Assembly: GCA_963920575.1 (NCBI GenBank)
Contig: OY986975.1
Location: forward strand, 14,817,863 to 14,881,862
DNA length: 64,000 nucleotides
Direction of reading: 5' to 3'
From: Narthecium ossifragum
Taxonomy: Eukaryota; Streptophyta; Magnoliopsida; Dioscoreales; Nartheciaceae
Below are positions 53,568 to 64,000 of the stretch, piece by piece. The position numbers and the translations under genes are program-made. Within the stretch, counting starts at the first letter, position 1, and the number at the start of each line of letters is the position of its first letter. Below the pieces are notes generated by a model that ran no database searches, had not been told where the DNA came from, and was given only the letters and a program-made list of their open reading frames with translations.

Positions 53568-55574
53568 TAGTTATGGGATGGAGTACTGAGCAACGGAGCT
53601 CGGAGGGTTTGGCCGGTGGTGTGGTACGTGTGGTGTTGGTGGGAGAGCTTAGAGGTAAGGCTTAGAGCTAGCGTAAGTAGGGTTTATGTCTTCCAGTTCC
53701 AGAAGCATTCACGGTCCGCAACGCATGCAAAGACTAATGTCTGGACCGACTGCCACTACTCGTCAATTTTGGTATGTCATCCGGTTGTTGATTTTTCTAA
53801 AAGTCGTTGTCATCTTAACTGTATGAAATTCCAAATTCCACAACTATAGTCAGATTTGTGACAAAAAATTTCTTCTGATTTGTCTTAATATATGGTTGAG
53901 AGAAGAGAAGTGTGGGCTCTCTGTGTTGAATTAATGCCTGGAGAAGAAATAGGAAGGATCTGCTACGTGTATTGTTCTTCGTGGAGTGCACACAGATCTT
54001 TTACGAAAAAACTTGTTTAATTATATTTGTAAATGTGATCTCAGTGTAATTTAATTTTAATATATTGACCCTTGCTTGCAGTTGTTGTTTCTTTTTTTGT
54101 TGCTAAATTTCTTGATTGTTTTTGACCGGCACTCCTCGCAACTCATATTCTATAAAAATTGTGACTTTAGTGCATGCAAGGGTAAAATCAAGAACACGTG
54201 CGAATTTTCTATGTTTAGGCTTAATTTTCCATACGGTATCTTAATTAAATCATCTTTCATCCTTATTTAGGCTTAATTTTCACATTTCATTACGTGGGAT
54301 CTATAAGTCTTTAAATATGTTTTTATTTTATCTTATAGGTCAATTGCAGCTAATGAATCCACTAGAAATTAAAGTAGAAAAAGTGCCTCACATTGTTAAC
54401 AAAGAGTAGGGCCATAATTCGAGCTGAGTTTAATCGGATAGCAAGGGCTCGAGCTCGATTAAACTTGGCTTGAATTTGTTCATGCTCGAGCTCGAAACAA
54501 AATCATAGGCTTGTTACTTTGTTGAGCTTGAGTTTAACCATTTCAGAGGCTCCGCTCAAAGGATTTACGGACCAAACTTGATTAACTATTGCACAACTTA
54601 ATATACAAATTACTATTCTTGGCTTGAAAGCTCGGCTCGTGTATCGAACTCCAGCCTGACCTTAGTGGTGACGAGCCAAGCTCGAGCTCTATTTCTAAGC
54701 TCGAATTGAGCTCGAACTCAAGCCTGACCTAGTTCGTTCGATCTCAGGACCTTAATTTGTTCAAATTATTTGATGCTGCATCAGATGATAGTACCTCTAT
54801 TTGAGCTCAGGACCCATGCCCACACTATTTATAGATAAAAATTGTTGCAAGCCAGTATTAACTGACTCAAACGAATTGATAATGTCACTTGACTAGACTT
54901 GATCCAATTCAAGCTCAGGCTGGACTTGGGTTAGAGTTTCGTCCAGGATTAAGATCACAGACACAAAGTTGATAACCAGACCTAGCTACCCCAATCCTTG
55001 GTATTGGGTCTAAAATTGTGACCAAGTTCGACCCAGTCCATTATTCGAATGAAAAAAACAAGGCTCAATGACGGGCCAAGCGTAGTCTCATCCATGGGCC
55101 ATGGAAAAAATTTCGGCCATGAAATTGTGAGCAATCCCGGCACATGGGCAAACTTGTGTTTTCCACCTAAAAAATAAAAGGGTTGATTGGTGATATACCC
55201 AACTTAGTGATCTTTTTCATCCCAAAACCCTATTAAAAATCTATTTGATAAAAAACCCATTTAATTTTATATAAAATTGGGTTAATTGGGTTATGCCAGC
55301 CGTAAATCGAGCCTTGAGCTAGCCGACCTTGATTGAGCCGCTTGCCTTGCTGATCATCAAGCTCGACTCGGTTTCCATTTCGAGTCTAAATTAAAGAGAA
55401 GTCAACAAGCTCGGCGCAATTTAGATACGAGCTTAGAAGCTTGATGAGATACATTACGAAGTTTTTTCGTGGATGGGTGGGTGCCTTAATTAGCAATCGA
55501 AATGCCATTGGAGTTCGATCACGGAAGACGACTGATAAAAGGATCTGGAAATATAAACGTGAAACACAACACTT
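53568..55574. other. Intergenic DNA with GAGCTCGAG-rich segment
   Basis: The first part should hold the promoter of the truncated ligase gene; no clear TATA box was identified. About 54415-55430 is rich in variations of AAGCTCGAGCTCGA and TCGAGCTTGAG, a diverged dispersed repeat of unknown class. No gene. Confidence 0.5.
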
Positions 55575-56300
55575 ATGCATTCCATTTTTATCATTGCTGA
55601 AAATGAGAATCAAAAAGTCATGTATTCCATTTTTATCATTGATAAAAATGGGAATCACAGCACTCATGCTCCCAATTTAACATTGATAAAAATGGGAATT
55701 CCATTTTTATCATTGATAAAAATGAGAACCAAAAAGTCATGCATCCCATTTTTATCATTGAATAGGAAAAAATCGGCAAAAAAAGGAAAAGTTAGAAAAA
55801 TATGAAAAATTATGGGAAAGTGAGAATGATAAATGAGAATAATAATATTAAAAAAATGACAAAATGGATAAAAATGAAAAAATGTGGGTTATTATTCTCA
55901 TTTTTATCATTCCGAGAAAGATAAAAATGAATTTTTATTGTTCCGAGAATGAGAAAAATTCCAAGAATTTCATTTTTATCATTTCGAGAATGCATTTTTA
56001 TCATTCCGAGAATAAATTTTTATCATTTTTATCTTTGATAAAAATGGGAATCATAGTACTCATGCATCCCATTTTTATCATTGATAAAAAATAGGAACCA
56101 AAAGTTCGTGCATTTCATTTTTATCATTGATAAAAATGGGAATCACAGCACTCATGCATCCCATTTTTATCATTGATGAAAATGAGAACAAAAAAGTCAT
56201 GCATTCCATTTTTATCATTGACAAAAATGACTTTAATCATTGATAAAAATGGGAATCACAACACTCATGCATCCCATTTTAATCATTGATAAAAATGGAA
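55575..56300. repeat. Palindromic minisatellite based on ATTTTTATCATTGATAAAAAT
   Basis: The 21-nt core is a palindrome around a single central base. It recurs about eight to ten times, complete or partial, spaced by segments such as GGGAATCACAGCACTCATGC and GAACCAAAAAGTCATGCAT. The middle (about 55790-56000) is a degenerate version of the same theme. Short ORFs here only reflect the repeat. Confidence 0.85.
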
Positions 56301-57514
56301 TTTGACAAATATTACAAATAATACAGCATGGCATATTGCTTTCGCCTACTGATGTATAAAGGTTTAAGTATCAGCCATTTAATTAGTTTATCTCTGAACT
56401 TGTATCTGCAAGTTGTGGGCGCCTCGAGAATTGAGAGTCAGATCATGTTGGCCATAGAATACTATATATGTCTCTTTATCTTTCTCTGCAAGTGGTCACA
56501 CCTATTGGGTTACGTACATAACCACATGCTGCATATCCACTCAATTGGAGTTAATGCTCGAAGAAAACCCCGCATGGGTTTATCGACAAATCGGATAATA
56601 GTTATGGACCCTGGCCCCTTCCCCCAAAATAAAATGTCGGGGAAGACATTTCGGGCCTCCTAGCCCATGATGATCAGGTTTACACGTGGCATTGCATCGT
56701 GATCCGATGCACGGAAACAAAATTATTCTGATTAAGCTATCAGCAAGTGTACAAAATCAATAACCTTAGACTATTTACACTGACTCCTGCCCTACACTTA
56801 TAAAAGTTAACTTGATAGTTTTTAAAGCCTTAAACTAGTTACACTGACTCATGCCCTACACTGTCTAGGTGCAATAATTTAACATTAAATTATTTTAGTA
56901 TACAAAAATTGAACAAGGTAACCGTAAGTGTCGAAGACAAACTTACAGAGCATAAACTGATTTGATGCATGAATTCTGACTAGAGATTATGATGCCATTG
57001 AAAGCTGATAAGTTATCAACATTGTTATTGAGCTAGATGACATAAAACAATTAAAAAAATATGAAGTTAATTTCACCTATTAGAAAATCAGTGGAAAGCT
57101 ATGTTACTTAGATGCTGTAGCAACGAATGCAAAACGAATACCTTTCACATCAGCTTCCCTATTCATTCTTTTCAAAATATTTTAATATATGTTATTTCCT
57201 TATTTTATAGATTCCTTATTTACAAAACCTTAAATCAGCTTCTCTAAATTATTTCCTATATCACTAAAATACTCATTTCCTAATTTTTTTTTATTCTATT
57301 CTTCATTTATCATTTGAGAGCCATATAATTATAATAATTAATATTATATTACATCATTAATCTTTGTAATATAATTATAGCAATCAATATTATAGTACAT
57401 CATTAATCTTTGTGATTTACATCTAGTTGTCTATTTATATTAATATTTCCTACACCACTAAAATAGTTTTATTATTCAAATAAAAGACCCCACCAACTAT
57501 CTTTTATTATAAAC
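56301..57514. other. AT-rich intergenic DNA, no gene seen
   Basis: No domain-bearing frame or RNA gene was recognised. Confidence 0.5.
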
Positions 57515-58029
57515 GGATAATTGTCATTTAGTCTCTTTGGGAAGAGTTGTTTGCTATTTAGTCTCTTTGAAAAATTTTAAGTCATTTAGTCTCTTTTATG
57601 TACAGCTGTACTTTTTTATCTCCAAAATGACCTTTATGCATTTTTTTTTAATGAAATATGGATGGATAGTTTTTGAATTAGTTAGTTGGCATTAATTAGA
57701 GTGGTTGGGAATACATGTACCTCTTCCCAATTCAGAAAAGGCATGCATCCAGCCATGGATGCATGCATTAAAGAAAATATTGAAAAATAGAGGAAAAATA
57801 CCAAAAAATAGGAAAATTGTCGGAAAAATGAGAAAAATGGTAGAAAAGTATAAAAAAATACCGGAACATATAAAAAAAATTTGGAATTTTTTTTGGGAGC
57901 AGCCATTAACGGTAAAAAAGGAAATTACTGAAAAGTAGAAAAAATTAACAGAAAATAGAAAAATATGCGGAAAAATAGGAAAAATGGTAGAAAAGTAGGA
58001 AAAATTACTGGAATATAGAAAAATTTTGC

Positions 58030-59085
58030 GGAATTTTTTTTAAAGTAATTACTAAATATTGGAAAGTGATTACCAAATATTGAAAAGTGAATACAAAATA
58101 ACGGAAGTAACTACCAAATATTGGGAAAGTAACTACAAATATTGGAAAGTAATTACCAAATATTCGAAAGTGACTACAAATATTGGAAAGTAACTACAAA
58201 ATATTTGAAAATTATTACAAATATTGTGAAGTAACTACCAAATATTGAAAAGTAACTACCAATATTGGTAAATATTGGTAAGTAACTACTAAATATTGGA
58301 AACTAACTACCAAATATTGGAAAGTGACTACAAATATTAGCTAGAAAGTAACTACAACATATTGAAAAGTGTTTACAAATATTGGGAAGTAATTACAAGA
58401 TAATGAAGTAACTGCCAAATATTGAAAAATAATTACCAAATATTGAAAGCGATTACCAAAAATTGAAAAGTAACTACTAAATATTGGAAAGTAATTACTA
58501 AATATTCGAAAGTAACTACAAAATAATGGAAGTAACTACCAAATATTGGGAAAGTAACTACAAATATTGAAAAGTAATTACCAAATATTGGAAAGTGACT
58601 ACAAATATTGGGAAGTAACTACAAAATATTGAAAAATTATTACAAATATTGGGAGGTAACTACCAATATTGGTAAGTAACTACTAAATATTGGGAAGTAA
58701 CTACCGATATAAGAAAGTAACTATCAAATATTTGGAAAGTAAGTATTAGGGATTGTGAAGTAACTACCATAAATGGAAAGTAACTACAAGGGAGGGTAAA
58801 GTAACTACCAAGGATTGCAAAGTAACTATCAGAAATGGAAAGTAACTACATGGGATTGTGAAGTAACTATAAAAAAATGGAAAGTAACTACATGGGACTG
58901 TGAAGTAACTACAAGGTACTGGAAAGTAACTACTAGAAATGGAAAGTAACGACACGGGACTGTGAAGTAACTACCAGGGATTGGAAAGTAACTACCAGAA
59001 ATGAGAAGTAGCTATAAGAAAGTGTAAAGTGACTACAAGATATTGGAAAGTAACTACCAGAAATGAAAAGTAACTACCAATTATT
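58030..59085. repeat. Left minisatellite array (GGAAAGTAACTACCAAATATT)
   Basis: Several tens of copies of a 17-21-nt unit with AGTAACTAC as its most constant part. Toward the centre the unit changes to versions with AAATGGAAAGTAACTAC and GGGACTGTGAAGTAACTAC. Confidence 0.85.
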
Positions 59086-59094
59086 GTAGAATTT

Positions 59095-59915
59095 TTTTGT
59101 AGTTACTTCACAGTCCCATGTAGTTACTTTCCATTTCTGATAGTTACTTTGCAATCCCTGGTGGTTACTTTACCCTCCCTTGTAGTTACTTTCCATTTAT
59201 GATAGTTACTTCCCAATCCCTAATACTTACTTTCCAAATATTTGTAGTTACTTTCCAATATTGGTAGTTACTTCCCAATATTTAGTAGTTACTTACCAAT
59301 ATTGGTAGTTACTTCCCAATATTTGTAGTAATTTTTCAATATTTTGTAGTTACTTCCCAATATTTGCAGTCACTTTCTAATATTTGGTAATTACTTTTCA
59401 ATATTTGTAGTTACTTTCCCAATATTTTGTAGTTACTTCCATTATTTTGTAGTTACTTTCCAATATTTGGTAATTACTTTCCAATATTTATTAGTTACTT
59501 TTCAATTTTTGGTAATCGCTTTCAATATTTGGTAATTACTTTTCAATATTTGGTAGTTACTTCATTATCATGTAATTACTTTCCAATATTCGTAAACACT
59601 TTACAATATTTTGTAGTTACTTTCTAGCTAATATTTGTAAGTCACTTTTCAATATTTGGTAGTTACTTCCCAATATTTAGTAGTTACTTACCAATATTGG
59701 TAGTTACTTTCCAATATTTGGTAGTTACTTCACAATATTTGTAATAATTTTCCAATATTTTGTAGTTACTTTCCAATATTTGTAATCACTTTCGAATATT
59801 TGGTAATTACTTTCCAATATTTGTAGTTACTTTCCCAATATTTGGTAGTTACTTCCCTTATTTTGTAGTCACTTTTCAATATTTGGTAATCACTTTTCAA
59901 TATTTAGTAATTACT
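59095..59915. repeat. Right minisatellite array (inverted)
   Basis: The reverse-complement array, with GTAGTTACTT constant. The order of unit variants mirrors the left array near the centre (for example the CCCTCCCTTGTAGTTAC variant pairs with GTAACTACAAGGGAGGG). Confidence 0.85.
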
Positions 59916-60680
59916 TTCAAAAAAAATTCCACAAAATTTTTCTATATTCCAATAATTTTTCCTACTTTTCTACCATTTTTCCTATTTTTCCGCATATTTT
60001 TCTATTTTCCGTTAATTTTTTCTACTTTTCAGTAATTTCCTTTTTTACTGTTAATGGCTGCTCCCAAAAAAATTTCAAATTTTTTTTTATATTTTCCGGT
60101 ATTTTTAATACTTTTCTATCATTTTTCTCATTTTCCCGGTAATTTTCCTATTTTCTGATATTTTTCCTCTATTTTTCAGTATTTTCTTTTTTACTTTTAA
60201 TGCCCTCATTAATGCATGCATCCATGGCTGGATGCATGCCTTTTCTGTATTGGAAAGAGGTACATGTATTCCCAACCATTCTAATTAATGCTAACTAACT
60301 AATTCAAAAATACCTATAATGGTAGTGTGGTCTTTTTCCCCTAAAATGATACTAAAAGACTTATGATCTTGTATAGGGTCCCAAATGACAAATTGGGATG
60401 TCATAAGGACTAAATGACAAATCCCCCTATTTTGTACATGGAGGTGAACTGTGCTGGGGAGCACCGTAGCTCTCCCCTATTTTAGGGTAGAGATAGGATA
60501 GCTGATGTAGAACATTTTCCCTAAATCTCAGTCCTTATAACAGGGATGGATGGCTTTGATGGAACTAATCCAGGTGCCCTACGCTTCACACGTCTTCCTA
60601 GAATATGAATATATACTTCCATTTTCCAGTAGTAAAGCCACACTTGCAACTTGAAATCATCCATATAGTTGTGACGTAGG

Positions 60681-61388
60681 GGTTTAGAGAGCTTGATGGG
60701 TGAGCTCCCTTCTCAAGATTTTCCCGGCAGCGGATATATCTTGGTATCGAGCTGACAAATGCCACCCGACGGACTTTTCGGTATGGTGCAACCTGCAATA
60801 GAAATGGCAGACTAGATGAAACTACGTACACACTACTGTTTTGTAAGTAACTAGGGAGCCATGCATGGACATAGGATGTCAAAGATCCTATGTAATAGCT
60901 ACGGGATGTGGATGCATAGATTTGAAGAACAAATAGTGGGTGCCTTTTATCAATGCAAAGTAATTATGCATAGACTGGAGCTTTGCTTTCAAAAGAAAGA
61001 AAGAAGGGAGAACTCTTTGGGGCTGCGAAAAGAATAGTAATGTTATAATGGATGTAAATGCCGAGGAAAGGATGGAGAATTGGAAATTATGAAGTATTTT
61101 TATCAGCATATGTGCTATTAACTTATCAGAATTTCTGCCACTGTTCCAGCATTACCATCACACAAGGACATAATTAAATACTCTGCATGCAGGAATATAT
61201 TTTCTTTTCAACCTTAAAGGGATATTGCTATGTTAATACAGCTGCCACACAACACAACGATTGCTAGGACAAAATTCTTACCTGTTTCACGACAAAATTC
61301 ATCACTTCTTCCCCAGTGCATGAGCTTGCTCTCAGGTTCCCTCACCACAAGGGCCATTGAGATTTGTCCTGAATCTTCGTCGGGGTAT
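60681..61388 (-). pseudogene. 4CL-like acyl-CoA ligase remnant (exons 5-6)
   Basis: Exon 5 (61282-61388) reads YPDEDSGQISMALVVREPES, and exon 6 (starting at 60792) reads [17 protein letters not shown]. Both match the complete gene. Each exon has a 4-nt insertion relative to it, one after SKL in exon 5 and one after SSIP in exon 6. These shift the frame and remove the catalytic-lysine motif and any SKL end. Splice sites remain canonical. Exons 1-4 are not seen to the right, where an LTR-like block starts at about 61471. The intron sequence is also similar to intron 5 of the complete gene, so it came from a tandem duplication. Confidence 0.88.
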
Positions 61389-61470
61389 CTGTCAGGTAGA
61401 AATGGAGAATTAAACCTCTAGCATCAAAGTATTAGTGAGATGGACTTTCTGTCAGTTTATATGTGAAAGA

Positions 61471-62527
61471 TGTTAGCGTGAAAATTTAACCGTTGACCGG
61501 TCAAATAATCAAGGTCAAAATTACCTAACACTCAAGAATCATGAGATTATGGTTTAATCCAACTCCTTCAAACTATATTCGAACAAAGGTGTCAAGTTAA
61601 ACAGAAATATGGATTGAACCTAATTAAATAATCTAATAAAGTTAATTATCATGATTAAACATAAGTTACTCTTAATTCAATCTAGTGTAAATAAGAAATC
61701 ATCTAAAACTATTAGGTTAATCTAGAAAGCAATAAAGATCATCCTAAATTACTAAATCAGATAAAATATATATTCCCCTTAAATCTATTGCTTAACTTAA
61801 TCTAGATTAAGATATAAAACTCCTTAATTAAATTATTATACAGAAAGCTGTAAAGAATACGATGAAGAAAGCATCATAAATATTATATTATATTATCCAT
61901 CTAAGAACAACAATCTAAACTACATGATGTAGAAGAGAAAGGCTAAACGTAGAAGAAACATGATGATTTTATTGAATAAAACTAACTTACATGAACAGGA
62001 AACATTCTGAAAGTAAGAAATCCAGGCGCGCAGGCTCTGTGTGTTTGTTTTTTGCAAGAGAGATTACACAGTGAAAGAAGAAGACTATTTATAATAGAGC
62101 AGTTGGCTAACTTCCGCTCAGCACGTTCTCTGTTATCTTCCATCTTTCACTCTCGATAAGCCGTGTGTCCCACGTTCTTCGCTGTTTCCTTGTTTCTGCA
62201 TATCACGGTTTGGCCGATGAAGATTCTGTTTGGTTGATGAGCTTTGTTGTTGTATCATCGTCCTTCTTGGTCGATATCGTCTTCTTGCATCTATCTTCAT
62301 CGTCCTTAGCTGATATCTTTCCTGTCTTTAAATCATCATCATTCATGGCCGATGATTTCTTTTTGCGAAGACGATTATCGTCTTTAAATGATAACTTTCT
62401 TCTTTTGGCCGATGATCTTTTGTTTATCTTAGAACGCCATCGTCCAATCGCCTTTGAAAAGTTATCGGTCATAGTTATTACACTGACATGTCAATCATTG
62501 ATTGGTTTGCCATTATTTTGGCTAACA
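61471..62527 (+). mobile_element. LTR-like block upstream of the plant mobile domain ORF
   Basis: It starts TGTTAGC and ends GCTAACA, inverted 7-bp termini with TG...CA. A TATA-like box (TTTATAATAG, about 62089-62098) sits about 620 bp in, a plausible U3/R layout. Copies of TGGCCGATGA occur near 62210, 62347 and 62408. No standard primer site (TGG...) follows, and the partner LTR would be outside the window, so this is tentative. Confidence 0.4.
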
Positions 62528-62905
62528 TTTTGCCCCCATGCGGTTATCGAGGAATTTGAATTTATGATGAGATGACTGCATTTGGCGTGACTTGACAACT
62601 TATATGTTAACCAGTAAGGTTAATCATGATCGTTCTCTAGAAAATCGAATCATCGCCTCGTTTTTGTTCTCTCTCCATATCCCTTAAAATTCTGCATTTA
62701 ATGCGCCGTACTTATCTGACATGTATACCCTTTTAGTCATATTTCTTTGGCGCGAAGAAACTCCATAGGCTTTTCTTTCTTTTACTTAGGGTTTTATCTC
62801 TTCTTTGTCTCTTATCGTTGCGGCGCTTGAGTTGCTTTTCTTCTTTCTCTTGTGATCTCTGAGACGCCAGAGACTTCTTATTCTTCTTCTTCTCCATCAA
62901 GTGAT

Positions 62906-64000
62906 ATGTTTTCCACCATGGTTCGTGAAATCAAAGCCAATGAGGTCATGAATAAAGAACTTAGCAAGACCTACACAGAATTCAACGAGCTTCTGAGATC
63001 AGACGAGGCAAGAGGAACATATCTGGTCAGGACTGGTGATTCTTCTTCCAGGTTCTTCTCTCTGGGTCCTTGTTTTGTTTCTGATCTTCTGCCTTCTCTT
63101 TCTTCCGATCTTAAAACCGTTGTGAATTCTTTTCCACTTTCTGGTGAGCTACCTTTATCTCAGGAGCTCAATCCATCTACTCTTTCTTCAAGAAATCCAA
63201 TTACACCATGGCCCTTGATCGATGATAAATTCATCGAGTGGCATAGTAGGATGATTAATCATCCTGATTCAAAGAAAATATTTTATGATACCGGCATTTT
63301 GGATTTCTTAGACTTGAGCATTAGGGTTCCTGCTCAAGAGCCTAACTTACTTCTCTTGTCGTTCCTTTTTTGGTCGACAGAGTATAACAACTTTGTCTTT
63401 CCTTGTGGCACTCTTTCTATTACTCTTTTAGATATCGCTCTTTTAACCGGTCTCTCTCCTATCGGTGAACTTGTATCGGCCAATATGGAGCTTCCTACTC
63501 GGGATACGGTCTTTGACTATGATAAGAACTATGGCATTTTTATTAACACTTACGCCAAACTTGAAGAGACCGATGACCCACCAAATGCTCCAGAACGATT
63601 AGCCTTTATCTATTATTGGCTATGTAAATTTGTTCTTTGCCTTCCTGCTAAAAAACTAGTTAGGGGCTATATCAATCTCGCCCAATTAATTGCTTCTGAA
63701 AAGCAAGTTTTGTCTCTTTCTACTTTCATTCTTTTGGCCATATACAGAGGTATTTACCTTACTCTTGAGCAATTAAGAGATGATGAAAGCCTTACTGGTT
63801 TTGACCCTCTCTGGATCTTCCAATTATGGCTTAGAGCCTATTTTCCTGGACTCCATTTATCTTCATCTTCTTCATCGGCCAGAACTCAAGGCCATTTATA
63901 TCTTTCTTCATCGTTCATTCCCAAATCTTTTCAACATACTTTTAACTATTTTTATACTCTATCCGACTTTTCTTCCTATCGTCCTTTCCACTCTGACTCT
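62906..64000 (+). CDS. Plant mobile domain (PMD, aminotransferase-like) protein, 3' end beyond the window
   Basis: An uninterrupted frame of 365 codons runs from the ATG at 62906 to the window edge; the nearest upstream in-frame stop is TGA 62828-62830. It opens MFSTMVREIKANEVMNKELS. PMD-type features follow: the WPLIDDKFIEWHSRM segment (about residues 103-117), GILDFLDLSIRVPAQEPNLL, FWSTEYNNFVFPCGTLSITL, DIALLTGLSPIGE, and ERLAFIYYWLCKFVLCLPAK. In PMD proteins of the MAIN/MAIL type and in transposon-borne relatives, the FxxGExTxTLxDVxxLxGLPxxG block is the signature, and it is recognisable here. Later residues FILLAIYRGIYLTLEQL and FQLWLRAYFPGL also fit. It may be a transposon ORF rather than a host gene because it follows an LTR-like block. 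The function is unknown; host PMD proteins act in silencing and genome stability. Confidence 0.82.
   Translation, partial: MFSTMVREIKANEVMNKELSKTYTEFNELLRSDEARGTYLVRTGDSSSRFFSLGPCFVSDLLPSLSSDLKTVVNSFPLSGELPLSQELNPSTLSSRNPITPWPLIDDKFIEWHSRMINHPDSKKIFYDTGILDFLDLSIRVPAQEPNLLLLSFLFWSTEYNNFVFPCGTLSITLLDIALLTGLSPIGELVSANMELPTRDTVFDYDKNYGIFINTYAKLEETDDPPNAPERLAFIYYWLCKFVLCLPAKKLVRGYINLAQLIASEKQVLSLSTFILLAIYRGIYLTLEQLRDDESLTGFDPLWIFQLWLRAYFPGLHLSSSSSSARTQGHLYLSSSFIPKSFQHTFNYFYTLSDFSSYRPFHSDS

Larger units (their letters stand above)
57515..60425. mobile_element. Foldback transposon-like element with minisatellite arms (about 2.9 kb palindrome)
   Basis: The whole block is a giant inverted repeat. The outer ends share TTGTCATTTAGTCY; then come matching segments with AATACATGTACCTCTTYCCAA, the small palindrome GCATGCATCC...GGATGCATGC (57741-57766, mirrored near 60214-60239), poly-A/T-rich blocks, and long arrays of a 17-21-nt unit (GGAAAGTAACTACCAAATATT in the left arm, its complement in the right). 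The centre is near 59090. There is no transposase ORF. The ends resemble Mutator-like or foldback elements. A target duplication could not be fixed; TATTATAAAC and TATTTTGTAC flank it and share seven of ten bases. Confidence 0.75.

Noticed and set aside
57515..60425. CRISPR-like array of short repeats
   Set aside because: Repeats are adjacent, variable and mirrored in an inverted arm; this is plant DNA with minisatellites and no cas genes.
44589..61388. One single large ligase gene spanning all pieces
   Set aside because: The exon order is wrong (exons 5-6 lie upstream of an exon 1-2 set and of a complete gene), so separate duplicates are needed.

Overview
This window is nuclear DNA of a flowering plant. 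It holds intron-bearing acyl-CoA ligase genes, plant LTR retrotransposon families (Ty1/copia, Tekay-like and Athila-like Ty3/gypsy), a Cassandra miniature element with a 5S rRNA-like LTR, and a plant mobile domain ORF. The very GC-rich first exons of the ligase genes, next to AT-rich introns, look monocot-like. That is only a lean; the species cannot be named from this sequence.

Positions 1-38978 are almost entirely nested retroelements. An old plus-strand copia (gag from 1457) is split by a minus-strand copia (1669-10075). That copia is in turn split by two solo gypsy LTRs (2445-4585 and 8103-9475), each with a perfect 5-bp target duplication. The old gag resumes at 10076 and runs into a minus-strand Tekay-like gypsy (10635-26923). 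Its interior carries a Cassandra element (13420-14364) and a solo LTR (17155-24303) that contains another solo LTR (18607-23216), which contains yet another (18943-21213). LTR fragments (26924-28659) then lead to the youngest-looking large element, an Athila-like gypsy (28660-38978). It has both LTRs, PBS, two polypurine tracts and a nearly intact 1476-codon gag-pol ORF.

Positions 38979-44588 hold no intact gene. They contain a C-terminal exon of a tropinone-reductase-like SDR, an exon fragment resembling MAGO NASHI, a possible Helitron 3' end and an AT-rich foldback repeat. Positions 44589-61388 are a minus-strand cluster of 4-coumarate:CoA ligase-like genes. One is complete (six exons, 556 aa, C-terminal SKL peroxisomal signal), one is cut to exons 1-2, and one is a frameshifted remnant of exons 5-6. 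Between them lie a hAT remnant with a 265-bp tandem duplication, a palindromic minisatellite, and a roughly 2.9-kb foldback element whose two arms are inverted minisatellite arrays. The right edge has an LTR-like block followed by an open plant mobile domain ORF that runs off the window.

The most unusual signal is shared by several retroelement families. Their LTRs carry arrays of short inverted repeats built on GATCGATC, and in most of them one array ends tens of bases upstream of the TATA box. The same architecture occurs in Tekay-like and Athila-like elements, which are not close relatives.
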